Assembly (NCBI GenBank): GCA_021794835.1
Contig: JAJYQA010000013.1
Location: 1-55,805 of the forward strand
Direction: 5' to 3'
DNA length: 55,805 bases
Source: Actinomycetes bacterium
GTDB taxonomy: Bacteria > Actinomycetota > Aquicultoria > Aquicultorales > Aquicultoraceae
Made by a program: the position numbers and the translations under genes
Shown: piece after piece, positions 44,901 to 54,704 of the stretch
Layout: every line of letters starts with the position of its first letter
Numbering within the stretch: the stretch's first letter is position 1
The notes under the pieces: model-generated
What the model was told of the DNA's origin: nothing
The model's database searches: none
The model's input: the letters and a program-made list of their open reading frames with translations, nothing else

Positions 44901-46574
44901 TTACCATATAACATTATGGAACGTATCATAGGCAGCGGAGTAGGTTTTATATCCACCGCTTAGATTCTTAACCTTGAAGCCTTTTTGCGTAAGTATTCTG
45001 CAGGCGACATAGGCCCTAAGCCCTATTGCGCAGAAAACGTAGATTTCTTTGTTTTTAGGGATCTCGTTAAGTCTTGCCCTCAGATGGTCGACCGGAATAT
45101 TTATGGCACCCTCAATAGTCCCCTCCATTTTATATTCGAATGGAGTTCGAACATCTACCAGTAAGCTCTTATCCGGATCAAGCTTTGCGACATCATCCCA
45201 GTAATAGGTATTGCAGTCACCCCGCAAGGTGTTTGATGCCACATATCCGGCAATATTTATCGGAGTTTTTGCGCTTGAGAAAGGCGGCGCGTAAGAAAGC
45301 TCCAGCTTCTCAAGGTCAAAGATGGTCATGCCGGCGCGCATTGCAATTGAGAACGCGTCTATTGTCTTATCAACACTCCCGCCACCAACGACCTGAGCGC
45401 CAAGGAGTTTTCCGCTATCCGGACCAAAAAGAACTTTAACCGAAAGCCCACTTGAGCCAGGGTAATAAAGTGCATGTGAGCTGGAATGACTTATCGATTT
45501 TTTATATGGAATACCGTATTTCTGAAGAGTGCTCTCATTTAGACCCGTTACCGCAACCGCCATGTCGAAGACTTTCAGAATCGCCGTGCCTTGAGTCGCG
45601 ACGTATTTGTCTTCGCGCCCGCAGATATTATTGGCGACAACTCTACCCTGCTTATTGGCAGGCCCGGCAAGCGGAATAAGCGCGGGGTTTCCGCTTATAA
45701 AATCTCTCACCTCTATGGCGTCACCGACAGCATAGATATCAGGGTCTGAGGTTTTTAAAAACTCATCGACCGCAATTCCCCCGGTTACGCCAAGATCAAG
45801 TCCCGCCTCTTTGGCCAGCGCTACCTCTGGTCGAACACCGATGCCGAGGATTACCATATCTGCGTAAAGTCTCTGCCCATCGGTCAGCTCAACCACGGTT
45901 CGCTCGTCCTTGTGGTGAAGCGCGTGGACGCCGTTATTTCTAATTACGTTTACACCCTTCTCGAGGATATGCTGGTGGACCAGGGCCGACATTTCAAAAT
46001 CAAGCGATGGCAGAATGCGATCGGCAAGTTCTACGATAGTTACCTCGACATCACGACGTCTTAGGTTCTCGGCCATCTCAAGCCCGATAAAGCCTGCCCC
46101 GACAACCACCACTTTCTCGGGATGCAACTGATCGACAAACTCTTTTATCGCATCCACGTCGGGAATGTTTCTTAGTGTAAAGACCTTTGGGTGGTCAAGG
46201 CCGGGAATATTGGGCTTAAACGGGATCGCCCCCGGGGAGAGGATGAGTTTATCATATGTCTCGCAGTAGGTTTTACCTGTGGCGTGGCTATATACCTCAA
46301 CGCTTTTCTTGTCGCGAATGATGCGCTTTACCTCACACTGAACCCTTACATCTATATTGAATCGCTCGCGCATTCCTTCTGGCGTTTGAACCAGCAGGTT
46401 ATCGCGCTCCTTAATAACTTTTCCTATATAATAAGGCAGACCGCAGTTCGCGAAGGATATATGCTCATCCTTCTCAAAGAGGATGATCTCGGCATCTTCA
46501 TCCAGCCTGCGAAGCCTAGCTGCGGCGCTTGCGCCGCCCGCAACTCCACCAATTATTAAGACTTTGAGTGACAT
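44901..46574 (-). CDS. CoA-disulfide reductase with C-terminal rhodanese domain
   Basis: Flavoprotein of the single-Cys disulfide reductase group. FAD motif VLIIGGVAGGASAAARLRR, active Cys in SFANCGLPYYIG, second nucleotide site VVVGAGFIGLEMAENL, and FAD contact IYAVGDAIEV. The last 100 residues are a rhodanese domain with the active Cys in VFCAIGLRAYVAC. Such fusions act on CoA disulfide or persulfide in redox and sulfur balance. ATG 46574 (MSLKVLIIGG) has GGAGGG upstream; the upstream frame to 46649 is translated repeat DNA. Confidence 0.93.
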   Translation of the reverse strand: MSLKVLIIGGVAGGASAAARLRRLDEDAEIILFEKDEHISFANCGLPYYIGKVIKERDNLLVQTPEGMRERFNIDVRVQCEVKRIIRDKKSVEVYSHATGKTYCETYDKLILSPGAIPFKPNIPGLDHPKVFTLRNIPDVDAIKEFVDQLHPEKVVVVGAGFIGLEMAENLRRRDVEVTIVELADRILPSLDFEMSALVHQHILEKGVNVIRNNGVHALHHKDERTVVELTDGQRLYADMVILGIGVRPEVALAKEAGLDLGVTGGIAVDEFLKTSDPDIYAVGDAIEVRDFISGNPALIPLAGPANKQGRVVANNICGREDKYVATQGTAILKVFDMAVAVTGLNESTLQKYGIPYKKSISHSSSHALYYPGSSGLSVKVLFGPDSGKLLGAQVVGGGSVDKTIDAFSIAMRAGMTIFDLEKLELSYAPPFSSAKTPINIAGYVASNTLRGDCNTYYWDDVAKLDPDKSLLVDVRTPFEYKMEGTIEGAINIPVDHLRARLNEIPKNKEIYVFCAIGLRAYVACRILTQKGFKVKNLSGGYKTYSAAYDTFHNVIW

Positions 46575-46604
46575 ACAAACCCTCCTAGGTAAGCCAATAG
46601 CTTT

Positions 46605-46735
46605 TCTCAAGCCAATTAGCCAAGAGCCAATAAGATTTAGTATTTTCATTGGCTATTTGGCTATTGCCTATTGGCTGCTTTTATATTGGCTATTGGCTGA
46701 CTTTCAATCTAGACCCACGCTACATTGGCTATTGG
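46605..46735. repeat. Dispersed TTGGCTATTTGGCTATTGG repeats
   Basis: Several copies of GGCTATTTGGCTATTG and GGCTATTGGC, plus the element AGCCAATAAGATTTAGTATT shared with 39045-39065. It lies between the methyltransferase and the CoA-disulfide reductase genes. Confidence 0.75.
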
Positions 46736-46741
46736 CCGCAC

Positions 46742-47350
46742 TTAAGACCACACCCTATCAAGCGGTTTGCATGTAGGTATAACGAATACCAGACCATAAG
46801 CATACTTGCTAGGCACAAATTTTTTAATCAACGCGTACCCACGCTTTTTAAAGAATCCCACGGCTTCATCTTCCGGGATGCGCTCGTGAAGCGGCGGGCC
46901 CATCTCTCCCGGGGTTTGGTTCCAATCAACTACAATAATCCGGTGAAACGGCTTGGATACCCGGCGAATCTCCATTAAAAATTTATCCGGGTCATCCAGT
47001 TCATGAAAGACTGTAAGCATATAGGATATATCGATAGTTCCATTTGGGATGGGGAAGCTGTTTTCTTCAGATTTTAAAACCTCTATATTATTGAAACCAT
47101 CTATCCTTTCCTTAAGGACGGCAAGCATATCCGGACTGATATCCACCGCGTAAACGATCCCGCGAGAGTTAAGGTGCTTGGCAAGCGGTATCGCCAGGTA
47201 ACCTATACCGCAGCCAAGATCGGCCACCGCTATATTATCCTCCGTATCACCTACAGCCTCGATTAGCGTTTCGATTGGGAATATTTCCTGCCTTTTTGGG
47301 CTATCTAATCTGGCTAAATCACCGTGAAACTTGTGTCCTCCCATGCGCAC
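46742..47350 (-). CDS. Class I SAM-dependent methyltransferase
   Basis: 202 aa. SAM-binding motif I is VADLGCGIGYLAIPLAKHL, motif II is VYAVDISPDMLAVLKER, and DISYMLTVFHELDD and RIIVVDWNQT follow, the UbiE/arsenite-methyltransferase-like layout. The substrate is unknown. The Cys residues that mark arsenite methyltransferases are not evident. A CsoR-family-like operator lies about 60 bases upstream of the start, and a CoA-disulfide reductase follows in the same direction. Confidence 0.88.
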   Translation of the reverse strand: MRMGGHKFHGDLARLDSPKRQEIFPIETLIEAVGDTEDNIAVADLGCGIGYLAIPLAKHLNSRGIVYAVDISPDMLAVLKERIDGFNNIEVLKSEENSFPIPNGTIDISYMLTVFHELDDPDKFLMEIRRVSKPFHRIIVVDWNQTPGEMGPPLHERIPEDEAVGFFKKRGYALIKKFVPSKYAYGLVFVIPTCKPLDRVWS

Positions 47351-47410
47351 TCCTTGCAGTCTCTAAACTACCAAAAAAACAATCTAATACATGGCATAAA
47401 TTTTAGCACA

Positions 47411-47429
47411 TATACCCTATGGGGGTATA
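47411..47429 (-). promoter_or_regulatory. CsoR/CstR-type operator-like palindrome
   Basis: TATACCC, five bases, GGGTATA, with a G-tract on each strand. This matches the general form of sites bound by CsoR-family repressors of copper, or persulfide in the CstR branch. It lies upstream of the methyltransferase gene. No regulator gene is in the window. The rest of 47351-47816 shows no gene. Confidence 0.5.
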
Positions 47430-47719
47430 GGTATTACTTTACCGACAATTTCAGGGTTTAACTTCAAATGACAGTTGCCAAGCACCAAGAACATCGAATT
47501 GCAAAATCCCTATAATTATATATAGCTATACGCCAGCTAAGGGCCAACAATTATTAATAGACCTTGGTTAAATACGACGGTATGCATTATCCCATTGGCG
47601 AACATCCGCCTGCAGATTATCGTAACTTTTGTGACAATTTCTTGCTAACAAATGTAGCCACACCCCTCCTGAGGTGTTATTATGTGTCTAAGAGGAATGC
47701 TGGTAAATTAACAAAATGC

Positions 47720-47749
47720 TTGCTTTCGCGGACGCAATTTTGTTATATT
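47720..47749 (+). promoter_or_regulatory. Putative hppA promoter
   Basis: TTGCTT (47720-47725) and TTATAT or TATATT (47743-47749), 17-18 bases apart, about 70 bases before the gene. No fluoride-riboswitch-like structure is visible here. Confidence 0.35.
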
Positions 47750-47816
47750 AAAGTAACCTCATTCAGAGAAGGCTTCCTCGGTATGTGGCATAAAATCTAA
47801 AAAGAAGGAGTGGAAT

Positions 47817-49862
47817 ATGGAGAACAACGCAATTTACCTTGCCTTGATTGCTGGTGTTGCGGCTATCATCTTTGGTTTTATCCTTATCGCCGCGACGCTT
47901 AAGCAACCACAGGGCAACGCAAAAATGCAACAGATCGCTAAAGCGATCCAAGAAGGCGCTGTCGCCTATCTTAAAAGACAGTATACAACTGTCGCTATCG
48001 TAGCAATTATTTTGTTCGTAGTTCTTGGGGTTGGCCTTAACTGGACAACCGCTATCGGTTTTCTCATAGGTGCAGTAGCTTCGGCAACCGCCGGAATTAT
48101 TGGAATGACCGTAGCTGTTCGCGCAAATATTAGAACAGCTGAAGCCGCCAGGGGAGGTCTCAAGAAGGCCCTGGGTCTTGCTTTTAGAGGAGGCGCCGTC
48201 ACCGGCATCCTGGTTGTAGGACTTGGTATTATTGTTGTAACCGTTTTCTGGATGGTAACCAAGAATGCCGATGCCATGATTGGATTAGGATTTGGTGGAA
48301 GTCTTATCTCTGTCTTTGCCCGAATTGGTGGCGGTATCTTTACAAAAGCTGCTGACGTAGGTGCCGACCTTGTCGGTAAAGTCGAGGCAGGAATTCCGGA
48401 AGACGATCCGAGGAACCCAGCAGTTATCGCCGATAACGTTGGTGACAATGTTGGTGACGATGCTGGAATGGCAGCAGACCTGTTTGAGACTTATGTTGTA
48501 ACTGCAATCGCTGCAATGCTACTTGGGCATCTATATTTCAAGTCAAATGTTGCAACTGTCTACCCACTTGCATTAGCAGGAGTTTCTATCTTTGCTTCAA
48601 TCATCGGTACCTTCTTTGTAAGGCTCGGTAGGAAAAACAACATTATGGGAGCCCTCTATAAAGGACTAATTTGGTCAGCGGGTATTGCAACAGTTCTCTT
48701 CTACCCGATCACCAATTACTTCATGGGAAACACCAATGCTGTAATTAATGGAAAGACGATAACGACCGGCAGTCTCTTCGGATCCGCGCTGGTAGGTATT
48801 ATAGTTACTGCAGCATTGGTTATCATTACGGATTACTACACATCCTCAAAGTACTCACCAGTTAGAATTATTGCTAAAGCTTCCGAGACCGGACACGGTA
48901 CAAACGTTATCCAGGGTCTTGCAGTTGGTATGCAGGCAACCGCACTGCCAGTTATAGTTATTGCAGCCGGTATCTTGGCCTCATTTAGTTTTGCTGGTGT
49001 TTACGGTATCGCAATTGCCGCGATGGCTATGCTTAGCATGACCGGTATTGTTGTTGCTATCGACGCGTTCGGCCCGGTAACAGACAACGCCGGCGGTATT
49101 GCTGAGATGGCAGGCCTTGAGGGCAGCGTAAGAGACGTCACCGACGCACTTGATGCAGTTGGCAACACAACCAAGGCTGTCACCAAAGGTTATGCCATTG
49201 GTTCGGCTGGTCTTGCCGCTATCGTTCTCTTCTCGGCTTACACCCAAGAGCTTGCAAAGAGAGGTCTTAACATTAGGTTCGACCTTTCAAACCCATATGT
49301 TATCATCGGCCTTTTCCTCGGTGGTCTTCTGCCATATCTCTTCGCATCGTTTAGCATGGGTGCGGTGGGTCGCGCAGCCGGCGCTGTCGTTGAAGAGGTA
49401 AGGCGCCAGTTCCGTGAGATCAAGGGTATCATGGAAGGCACCGGCAAGCCGGAATACGGTAGAGCTGTTGAGATCGTAGCGGCGGCAGCTATTAAAGAGA
49501 TGATTGTTCCGGCTCTTATCCCGGTTCTCACACCGTTAATTATCCTTGGTATCGGTACAGTCCTTGCCTCACAGGGTGGGCATATCGGCGCTACCATGCT
49601 CGGTGGAGTTCTCGTCGGAAGTATCGTAACCGGCCTGTTTGTCGCTATCTCGATGACCACTGGCGGCGGTGCTTGGGATAATGCCAAGAAGTATATCGAG
49701 GATGGCCACCATGGCGGCAAGAAGAGCTTTGCACACCAGGCAGCAGTTACCGGCGATACCGTCGGCGACCCTTATAAGGACACCGCTGGCCCGGCCATCA
49801 ACCCGATGATCAAGGTCATCAATATTGTTGCTTTATTAATAGTTCCGTTCCTAGTTAAGTAA
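47817..49862 (+). CDS. hppA: Membrane H+-translocating pyrophosphatase, K+-independent type
   Basis: Uses PPi hydrolysis to pump ions. 681 aa, about 16 helices. Signature [20 protein letters not shown] and [20 protein letters not shown] for Mg-PPi binding; a second acidic site in [20 protein letters not shown]; a third in [20 protein letters not shown]. The segment [11 protein letters not shown] has Lys where K+-dependent enzymes have Ala, which by family knowledge marks the K+-independent, H+-pumping group. AAGGAG lies upstream of the ATG. Pyrophosphatases are fluoride-sensitive as a group, which may be relevant to the riboswitch operons elsewhere in the window. Confidence 0.96.
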   Translation: MENNAIYLALIAGVAAIIFGFILIAATLKQPQGNAKMQQIAKAIQEGAVAYLKRQYTTVAIVAIILFVVLGVGLNWTTAIGFLIGAVASATAGIIGMTVAVRANIRTAEAARGGLKKALGLAFRGGAVTGILVVGLGIIVVTVFWMVTKNADAMIGLGFGGSLISVFARIGGGIFTKAADVGADLVGKVEAGIPEDDPRNPAVIADNVGDNVGDDAGMAADLFETYVVTAIAAMLLGHLYFKSNVATVYPLALAGVSIFASIIGTFFVRLGRKNNIMGALYKGLIWSAGIATVLFYPITNYFMGNTNAVINGKTITTGSLFGSALVGIIVTAALVIITDYYTSSKYSPVRIIAKASETGHGTNVIQGLAVGMQATALPVIVIAAGILASFSFAGVYGIAIAAMAMLSMTGIVVAIDAFGPVTDNAGGIAEMAGLEGSVRDVTDALDAVGNTTKAVTKGYAIGSAGLAAIVLFSAYTQELAKRGLNIRFDLSNPYVIIGLFLGGLLPYLFASFSMGAVGRAAGAVVEEVRRQFREIKGIMEGTGKPEYGRAVEIVAAAAIKEMIVPALIPVLTPLIILGIGTVLASQGGHIGATMLGGVLVGSIVTGLFVAISMTTGGGAWDNAKKYIEDGHHGGKKSFAHQAAVTGDTVGDPYKDTAGPAINPMIKVINIVALLIVPFLVK

Positions 49863-49906
49863 AAACTGGCAAATCGTGCCGAGGGACAAAAACGGATAAA
49901 AAAAAG

Positions 49907-49943
49907 AAAACGCCTCGCAACTTGTAAGAGCGAGGCGTTTTTA
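49907..49943. terminator. Bidirectional terminator between hppA and glmS
   Basis: AAAACGCCTCGC, 11-base loop, GCGAGGCGTTTT, with T-runs on both strands, between two convergent genes. Confidence 0.9.
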
Positions 49944-49974
49944 ATATTTGAGAATATATAAATTTCAAGCGTGC

Positions 49975-51798
49975 TTACTCCACCGTCACACTCTTGGCTA
50001 GGTTGCGGGGCTGATCCACATTGCATCCCCTGATCTTTGCGATATAGTAGGCAAGAAGTTGTAGAGGAACTACTGCAGGGATTGCCGAGAGAAGCTCCGA
50101 TGTTCTTGGCACATAAAAGACGTAATCGGCATGATTCTTTATCTCCTTGTCGCCCTCAGTGGCAACGGCGACGACTTGCGCGTCTCGCGCTTTTACTTCT
50201 TGAATGTTGCTTATAACTTTCTCGTAAGTGTGACCCTCGGTAGCAACAACAACCACGGGTACACTTCTCTCAAGAAGCGCAATCGGGCCGTGCTTCATCT
50301 CGCCGGCCGCATATCCTTCGGCATGGATATAGGATATCTCTTTTAGTTTTAGCGCGCCTTCCATGGCCACGGGGACGCCGATACCTCTGCCCAGAAAAAG
50401 GAAGCTCTTGCAGTCGGAGAACTCCATGGCGCATGACTTAATGCCATTTATGTCTTTTAGGAGTTCATTCATTTTCTCTGGCAGCTCGTTTAGCTCGGCG
50501 ATTATATTATTGATCTCATTCTGCGCAAGTGTACCCCGCACCTGGGCAAGATAAAGCGAGAGTACGTAGATTGCCGCCATCTGTGATACCAGGGTCTTGG
50601 TTGCGGCAACGCCGATTTCCGGACCGGCATGGGTGTAGACCGTACCGTCGGCCTCTCTTGTGATGCTGCTTCCGACAACATTACTTATTGCAAATACCTT
50701 AGCGCCGTCGGCTTTTGCCCCCCGCAGGCTTGCAAGCGTGTCTGCTGTCTCGCCGGATTGCGAAATTGCAACAACTAGGGTGCTCTCGTTGATTATTGGA
50801 TTGCGATATCTAAATTCGGATGCGACGTCGACCTCGACGGGAATCCTTGCCCAGTTCTCGATCACGTTTTTGCCAACCAGTCCAGCGTGGTAAGACGTGC
50901 CGCAGGCTACAATAAATATTTTACTTATCGCTTTAACCATATCGTCGGTGAGGTTTGAGCTTGTCTCTAGAACAACCTTACCTTTCTGGAAGCGGCTCCT
51001 GATCGTCTCCTTAACTGCAACCGGCTGCTCATGGATTTCTTTGAGCATAAAGTCCTCGTAGCCACGTTTCTCCGCCGCCTCAAAATCCCAATGTACAGTA
51101 AATGAGTCCCTATCGACCGCGACGTCATTAAAGGTAAAGATATTGACGCCATCGCCGGTGACTTCAACCAACTCGTCGTTATTTAGAAAGATAACCTCGC
51201 GGGTTGATCCAAGGATTGCCGGAATATCGGATGCAATAAAATTCTCGCCATCCCCTATTCCAAGAACTAGCGGACTGTCTTTGCGAGCGGCGATGATTCT
51301 ATCCGGCTCGTGCTTACTTATAATCGCCATCGCAAAAGAACCTTTTAGTTGCTTTATGGTGGCTTTAACCGCGTCAAGTAGGTCGCCTTTATAGTTTTCC
51401 TCAACTAGATGGGCGATAGTCTCAGTATCGGTTTCCGAATCAAATGTGTGTCCCTTTGCTTGAAGCTCTTCTCTAAGAGACGAGTAGTTCTCGATGATTC
51501 CATTGTGAACTACGGCAAACCCACCGGTACAATCGGTATGAGGATGGGCATTTTCCTCAGATGGCTTTCCGTGGGTTGCCCAGCGGGTATGCCCAATTCC
51601 GACAAAACCGGCTGGCGTGCTCTCAAGAAGCGCGCTCTCGAGTTCTTTTAGTTTGCCAAGTCGCCTTATGACACTGATCTCCCCGTTTAGAACCGCTATT
51701 CCAGCGGAGTCATATCCTCTATACTCAAGTCTCTTTAATCCATCAACCAGAATAGGTACGGTATCCTGCTTACCGATATATCCGACAATTCCACACAT
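49975..51798 (-). CDS. glmS: Glucosamine-6-phosphate synthase
   Basis: Makes glucosamine-6-phosphate from fructose-6-phosphate and glutamine for wall synthesis. The N-terminal class II amidotransferase begins MCGIVGYIG with the catalytic Cys next to the start Met; GHTRWATHGKPSEENAHPH follows. Two SIS domains hold CGTSYHAGLVGK and VAISQSGETADTLASLR; the C-terminus ends QPRNLAKSVTVE. 607 aa. ATG 51798 has AAGGGAG upstream; the frame is open to 51843 but must begin at Cys. Under the glmS ribozyme in its leader. Confidence 0.97.
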   Translation of the reverse strand: MCGIVGYIGKQDTVPILVDGLKRLEYRGYDSAGIAVLNGEISVIRRLGKLKELESALLESTPAGFVGIGHTRWATHGKPSEENAHPHTDCTGGFAVVHNGIIENYSSLREELQAKGHTFDSETDTETIAHLVEENYKGDLLDAVKATIKQLKGSFAMAIISKHEPDRIIAARKDSPLVLGIGDGENFIASDIPAILGSTREVIFLNNDELVEVTGDGVNIFTFNDVAVDRDSFTVHWDFEAAEKRGYEDFMLKEIHEQPVAVKETIRSRFQKGKVVLETSSNLTDDMVKAISKIFIVACGTSYHAGLVGKNVIENWARIPVEVDVASEFRYRNPIINESTLVVAISQSGETADTLASLRGAKADGAKVFAISNVVGSSITREADGTVYTHAGPEIGVAATKTLVSQMAAIYVLSLYLAQVRGTLAQNEINNIIAELNELPEKMNELLKDINGIKSCAMEFSDCKSFLFLGRGIGVPVAMEGALKLKEISYIHAEGYAAGEMKHGPIALLERSVPVVVVATEGHTYEKVISNIQEVKARDAQVVAVATEGDKEIKNHADYVFYVPRTSELLSAIPAVVPLQLLAYYIAKIRGCNVDQPRNLAKSVTVE

Positions 51799-51947
51799 GG
51801 ATTCTCCCTTCAGTAACAATAAAACGCCTCTTGAGATATACAACGGCTAATTATATGGTAAGTTGCAAAAACCAATATAACAAACGAAGTTAAAAGGGGA
51901 CAAAATAAGGAATTGCTGCATGTAGATTTAATAATGCTTTTCTTTTA

Positions 51948-52136
51948 CCACTCTGGCATCTCTTTATCCCGACGGTCACCCTCCGGATTTGTAGGTGCCA
52001 TTACGACCGTGGCCTGCCGAGAGGCATCCGCCGAACTGCTAAAAACCGTTTACTGGTGGTTTTTAAGCTCCTCGATTAACCTCTCCCTCGTCAACTGCCC
52101 TTCCAAAGTACCTGGTAGGTAGGCAGTTCTGGCGCT
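51948..52136 (-). ncRNA. glmS ribozyme
   Basis: The minus strand holds the conserved core in order: AGCGCCAGAACTGCC with the cleavage site between A (52136) and G (52135), GGCAGTTGACGAGGGAGAGG then TTAATCGA, TTCGGCGGATGCCTCTCGGC, CACGGTCGTAATGGC, and GGAGGGTGACCGTCGGGATA then AAGAGATGCCAGAGTGG. It cleaves itself when glucosamine-6-phosphate binds, lowering glmS mRNA. About 150 bases separate it from glmS. Everything needed for the catalytic core appears present. Confidence 0.95.
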
Positions 52137-52198
52137 AATAATATTATCCCCTATTTAATTTTTATTCCCTTTTCAATACCTCTATATTATACCATAAG

Positions 52199-53530
52199 CT
52201 AATACCCTAACTCCTGCCGAATTACATTTGCGACGCTGTTCGCGACGAAGCCTGCGCCATCGCTGGTATCGCTTTCAACCATCACCCTGATTAAAGGCTC
52301 GGTTCCAGAAGACCGTACTAGTATCCTTCCCCTATCCTTTAGCTCAGCCTTAGCTTTTGCAATGCTCTCCTTAATTAAAGGTATATCTTCCCATCCATCC
52401 GTCTTTTTTACCTTAACGTTGACTAAAACTTGTGGTAATTTTTTCATTATCTGCTTTAACTCGGATAGATGCTTACCCGTCTCCATCATAACGGACGCGA
52501 GCTGAAGTGCCGTTATGATGCCGTCTCCTGTTGTATTGTGGTTTAAGAATATTATATGGCCAGATTGCTCGCCGCCAACAGCAACGCCCCGCTTTAGCAT
52601 CTCTTCCAGAACATAGCGATCACCCACTTTGGTTTTAACTATCTGTATACCGTATTTCTCCATTGCTATATCAAAACCAAGATTGGCCATAACCGTCGAG
52701 ATAAGCGCGTTTTTAGGAAGCAAGCTTCGCTTTTTCAGGTGGGCGGCGCAGATCGCCATGATGTAATCTCCATCAACAACCTCGCCGTTCTCATCCACAG
52801 CGATTACCCTATCGGCATCCCCATCGTGCGCAAAGCCAATATCGACATCGTGTGAGGTGACAATTTCTTGGATGTAATCGATATGGGTTGAACCGCAACC
52901 AAGGTTGATATTTATGCCGTTGGGTTTGGTATTTACGGCCATAACTTTTGCTCCAAGCTGTCTAAACACAGTAGGAGATACATGGTATGCCGCGCCGTGG
53001 CTACAGTCGATTGCAACTCTAAGCCCCTTAAGGTTTCCTGATATTGTATTTATAAGGTGTTCGATGTAGATATCAGCTGCCCTTTTGTTTTCCCTTACCG
53101 TGCCGATACTCGGTCCGGTTGGCAAATCCTTGATTGAGCCCATAACGGCCTCTATTTCATTTTCAGTACTGTCGGCCAGTTTAAAGCCGTCGGGACCAAA
53201 AAACTTAATACCGTTATACTCGGCCGGGTTATGCGACGCGGAGATAACCACGCCGCCGTCGGCGTTTAGAGCCTTTGTTAGATGGGCGATCCCCGGTGTC
53301 GGAAGAACTCCAACTTTTACGGCGTGAGAGCCGACAGAGCATATGCCTGCAGCAAGTGCGGCTTCAAGCATATCCCCGGATACCCTCGTGTCTTTTCCAA
53401 GGATAAAGATTCCGCCTTTATCCTTACTAAGAACGGCTGCACCGGCTTGGCCTAGCCTGAATGCCATATCGGCGGTAAGATCTTGATTTGCAACTCCTCG
53501 AACTCCATCAGTTCCAAAAAGCCTTCCCAT
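52199..53530 (-). CDS. glmM: Phosphoglucosamine mutase
   Basis: Converts glucosamine-6-P to glucosamine-1-P, the next step after GlmS. 443 aa. The phosphoserine loop is VVISASHNPAEYNGIKFF, the metal site AHDGDADRVIAVDE, the sugar loop GGEQSGHII, and the phosphate site ILVRSSGTEPLIRVM. GGGGG precedes the ATG. With glmS it forms the amino-sugar block. Confidence 0.97.
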   Translation of the reverse strand: MGRLFGTDGVRGVANQDLTADMAFRLGQAGAAVLSKDKGGIFILGKDTRVSGDMLEAALAAGICSVGSHAVKVGVLPTPGIAHLTKALNADGGVVISASHNPAEYNGIKFFGPDGFKLADSTENEIEAVMGSIKDLPTGPSIGTVRENKRAADIYIEHLINTISGNLKGLRVAIDCSHGAAYHVSPTVFRQLGAKVMAVNTKPNGININLGCGSTHIDYIQEIVTSHDVDIGFAHDGDADRVIAVDENGEVVDGDYIMAICAAHLKKRSLLPKNALISTVMANLGFDIAMEKYGIQIVKTKVGDRYVLEEMLKRGVAVGGEQSGHIIFLNHNTTGDGIITALQLASVMMETGKHLSELKQIMKKLPQVLVNVKVKKTDGWEDIPLIKESIAKAKAELKDRGRILVRSSGTEPLIRVMVESDTSDGAGFVANSVANVIRQELGY

Positions 53531-53580
53531 AACCCCCTTAGTATACCATTTATGCTTTGCTCTATAACAGTATTTCTAAG

Positions 53581-54597
53581 TTAAGGAAGAAATGCCTTCT
53601 CAATAAAAGGCGAGGTCATTGCAGTAAGCATTGCCTCGTAGCTGGGAATAAAGATTAGGTGGTCACCGACTTTATAGTTTTGCCTAGAGTCGGTTATATC
53701 AACAACCAAGTGGTCGCTGCTCCTTCGCAGTACTTCTATTTGTGGATCAAGAGGTTTTAGCTCCCCCCGGCAGATATCCTGAATGCCGATGGCAAGAATC
53801 GCCCTTTTTCTTTTATTGCCGCCATTGGGCACAGGTTTTTCTTTTACCTCTATTATCTCTGCCTCAATAATAAAGGCATCCTGGTAAGTGCCGGGGATGG
53901 GCTTAAAATTAATCGTCTCTTGACCAAGAAGGATAGCCTCACCCAATCTAAGTTGATTTATGCCACGGGGAACAGACTTAGACTCTATCAACTTCCAGGC
54001 GCTTGAATTGCCACCAGAGACGACGGGTAGTTCGGTATTAAGCTCCTGGCGCAGCTGGTTTGCACTCTCTACAAGAAGATTAAGCATTGCCGGCGTCGGA
54101 GAAATCCCCTGGAGGCAAGCAACATTAGAGCCAATCCCTACCAGCTTTATCCAGGGAAACAACACCGCCTCTTTCATAAACTCAAGAAGGTTTTCGGGAA
54201 GAACTCCTTCCCGAAGATCGCCGGTCTCGACCATAACAACTACTTTATACTTCTTTTGGACTTTTTCCGCTTCATCGGATATCCTGCGAATGGTCTCAAG
54301 CTCCGAGACAAGGCATATGTCGGTGATATCCACAACCTGGGATATCTCCCAGAACATAGGTTGCCTAAGCATCATAAGGGGGACATCAAGCACTTTTAGC
54401 TTTTCCAAGTTCTGCAGCCTGGAATCACCAATTAGGCCAACCCCTGCTTCCATCATCGCCTCGGCAACCTCAATGCTTCCAAGACACGCCTTAACAACGC
54501 CTACAACTTCAATATTAAGCTCAGCGCAAGCAGATACGAGCGTCCTAGCGTTATGCTCTATTTTATTAAGATCAACTTTGATCAGTGGATAAGACAA
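53581..54597 (-). CDS. Ornithine/alanine racemase-like PLP enzyme
   Basis: Fold III PLP racemase, 338 aa. The N-terminus IKVDLNKIEHNARTL and the PLP Lys in VGVVKACLGSIEVAEAMMEA, then GLIGDSRLQNLEKL, resemble ornithine racemase (Orr) and YhfX-type proteins more than Alr, which is separately present at 41262. GGNSSAWKL and PRGINQLRLGEAILLG are typical of that group. The substrate is uncertain. The TTG start at 54597 has AGGAGG upstream. Between glmM and rpsI. Confidence 0.82.
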   Translation of the reverse strand: MSYPLIKVDLNKIEHNARTLVSACAELNIEVVGVVKACLGSIEVAEAMMEAGVGLIGDSRLQNLEKLKVLDVPLMMLRQPMFWEISQVVDITDICLVSELETIRRISDEAEKVQKKYKVVVMVETGDLREGVLPENLLEFMKEAVLFPWIKLVGIGSNVACLQGISPTPAMLNLLVESANQLRQELNTELPVVSGGNSSAWKLIESKSVPRGINQLRLGEAILLGQETINFKPIPGTYQDAFIIEAEIIEVKEKPVPNGGNKRKRAILAIGIQDICRGELKPLDPQIEVLRRSSDHLVVDITDSRQNYKVGDHLIFIPSYEAMLTAMTSPFIEKAFLP

Positions 54598-54666
54598 AGG
54601 TCCTCCTTTTGTTTATTATTTCCTTCTGGCCTCCGGCTCCTAACTCTTTCTTCTAAAATAAACAGA

Positions 54667-54698
54667 AAAGAGGTTAAAGAAATTTCTTTAACCTCTTT
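54667..54698 (-). terminator. rplM-rpsI terminator
   Basis: A perfect 32-bp palindrome (half AAAGAGGTTAAAGAAA) followed on the minus strand by TTCTGTTTATTTT. It lies about 30 bases after rpsI. Confidence 0.8.
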
Positions 54699-54704
54699 AA
54701 TCTG

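Noticed and set aside
36155-46735. A CRISPR-like or protein-coding meaning of the TTGGCTATTGGCT repeats
   Set aside because: The blocks are short, palindromic, scattered and lie between genes; they lack even spacing.
47564-47800. A 78-codon plus-strand gene upstream of hppA
   Set aside because: No family resemblance; it overlaps the likely hppA promoter and has no clear ribosome site.
47430-47816. A fluoride riboswitch before hppA
   Set aside because: I searched for the GCGATGG core and for a linked terminator and found none.
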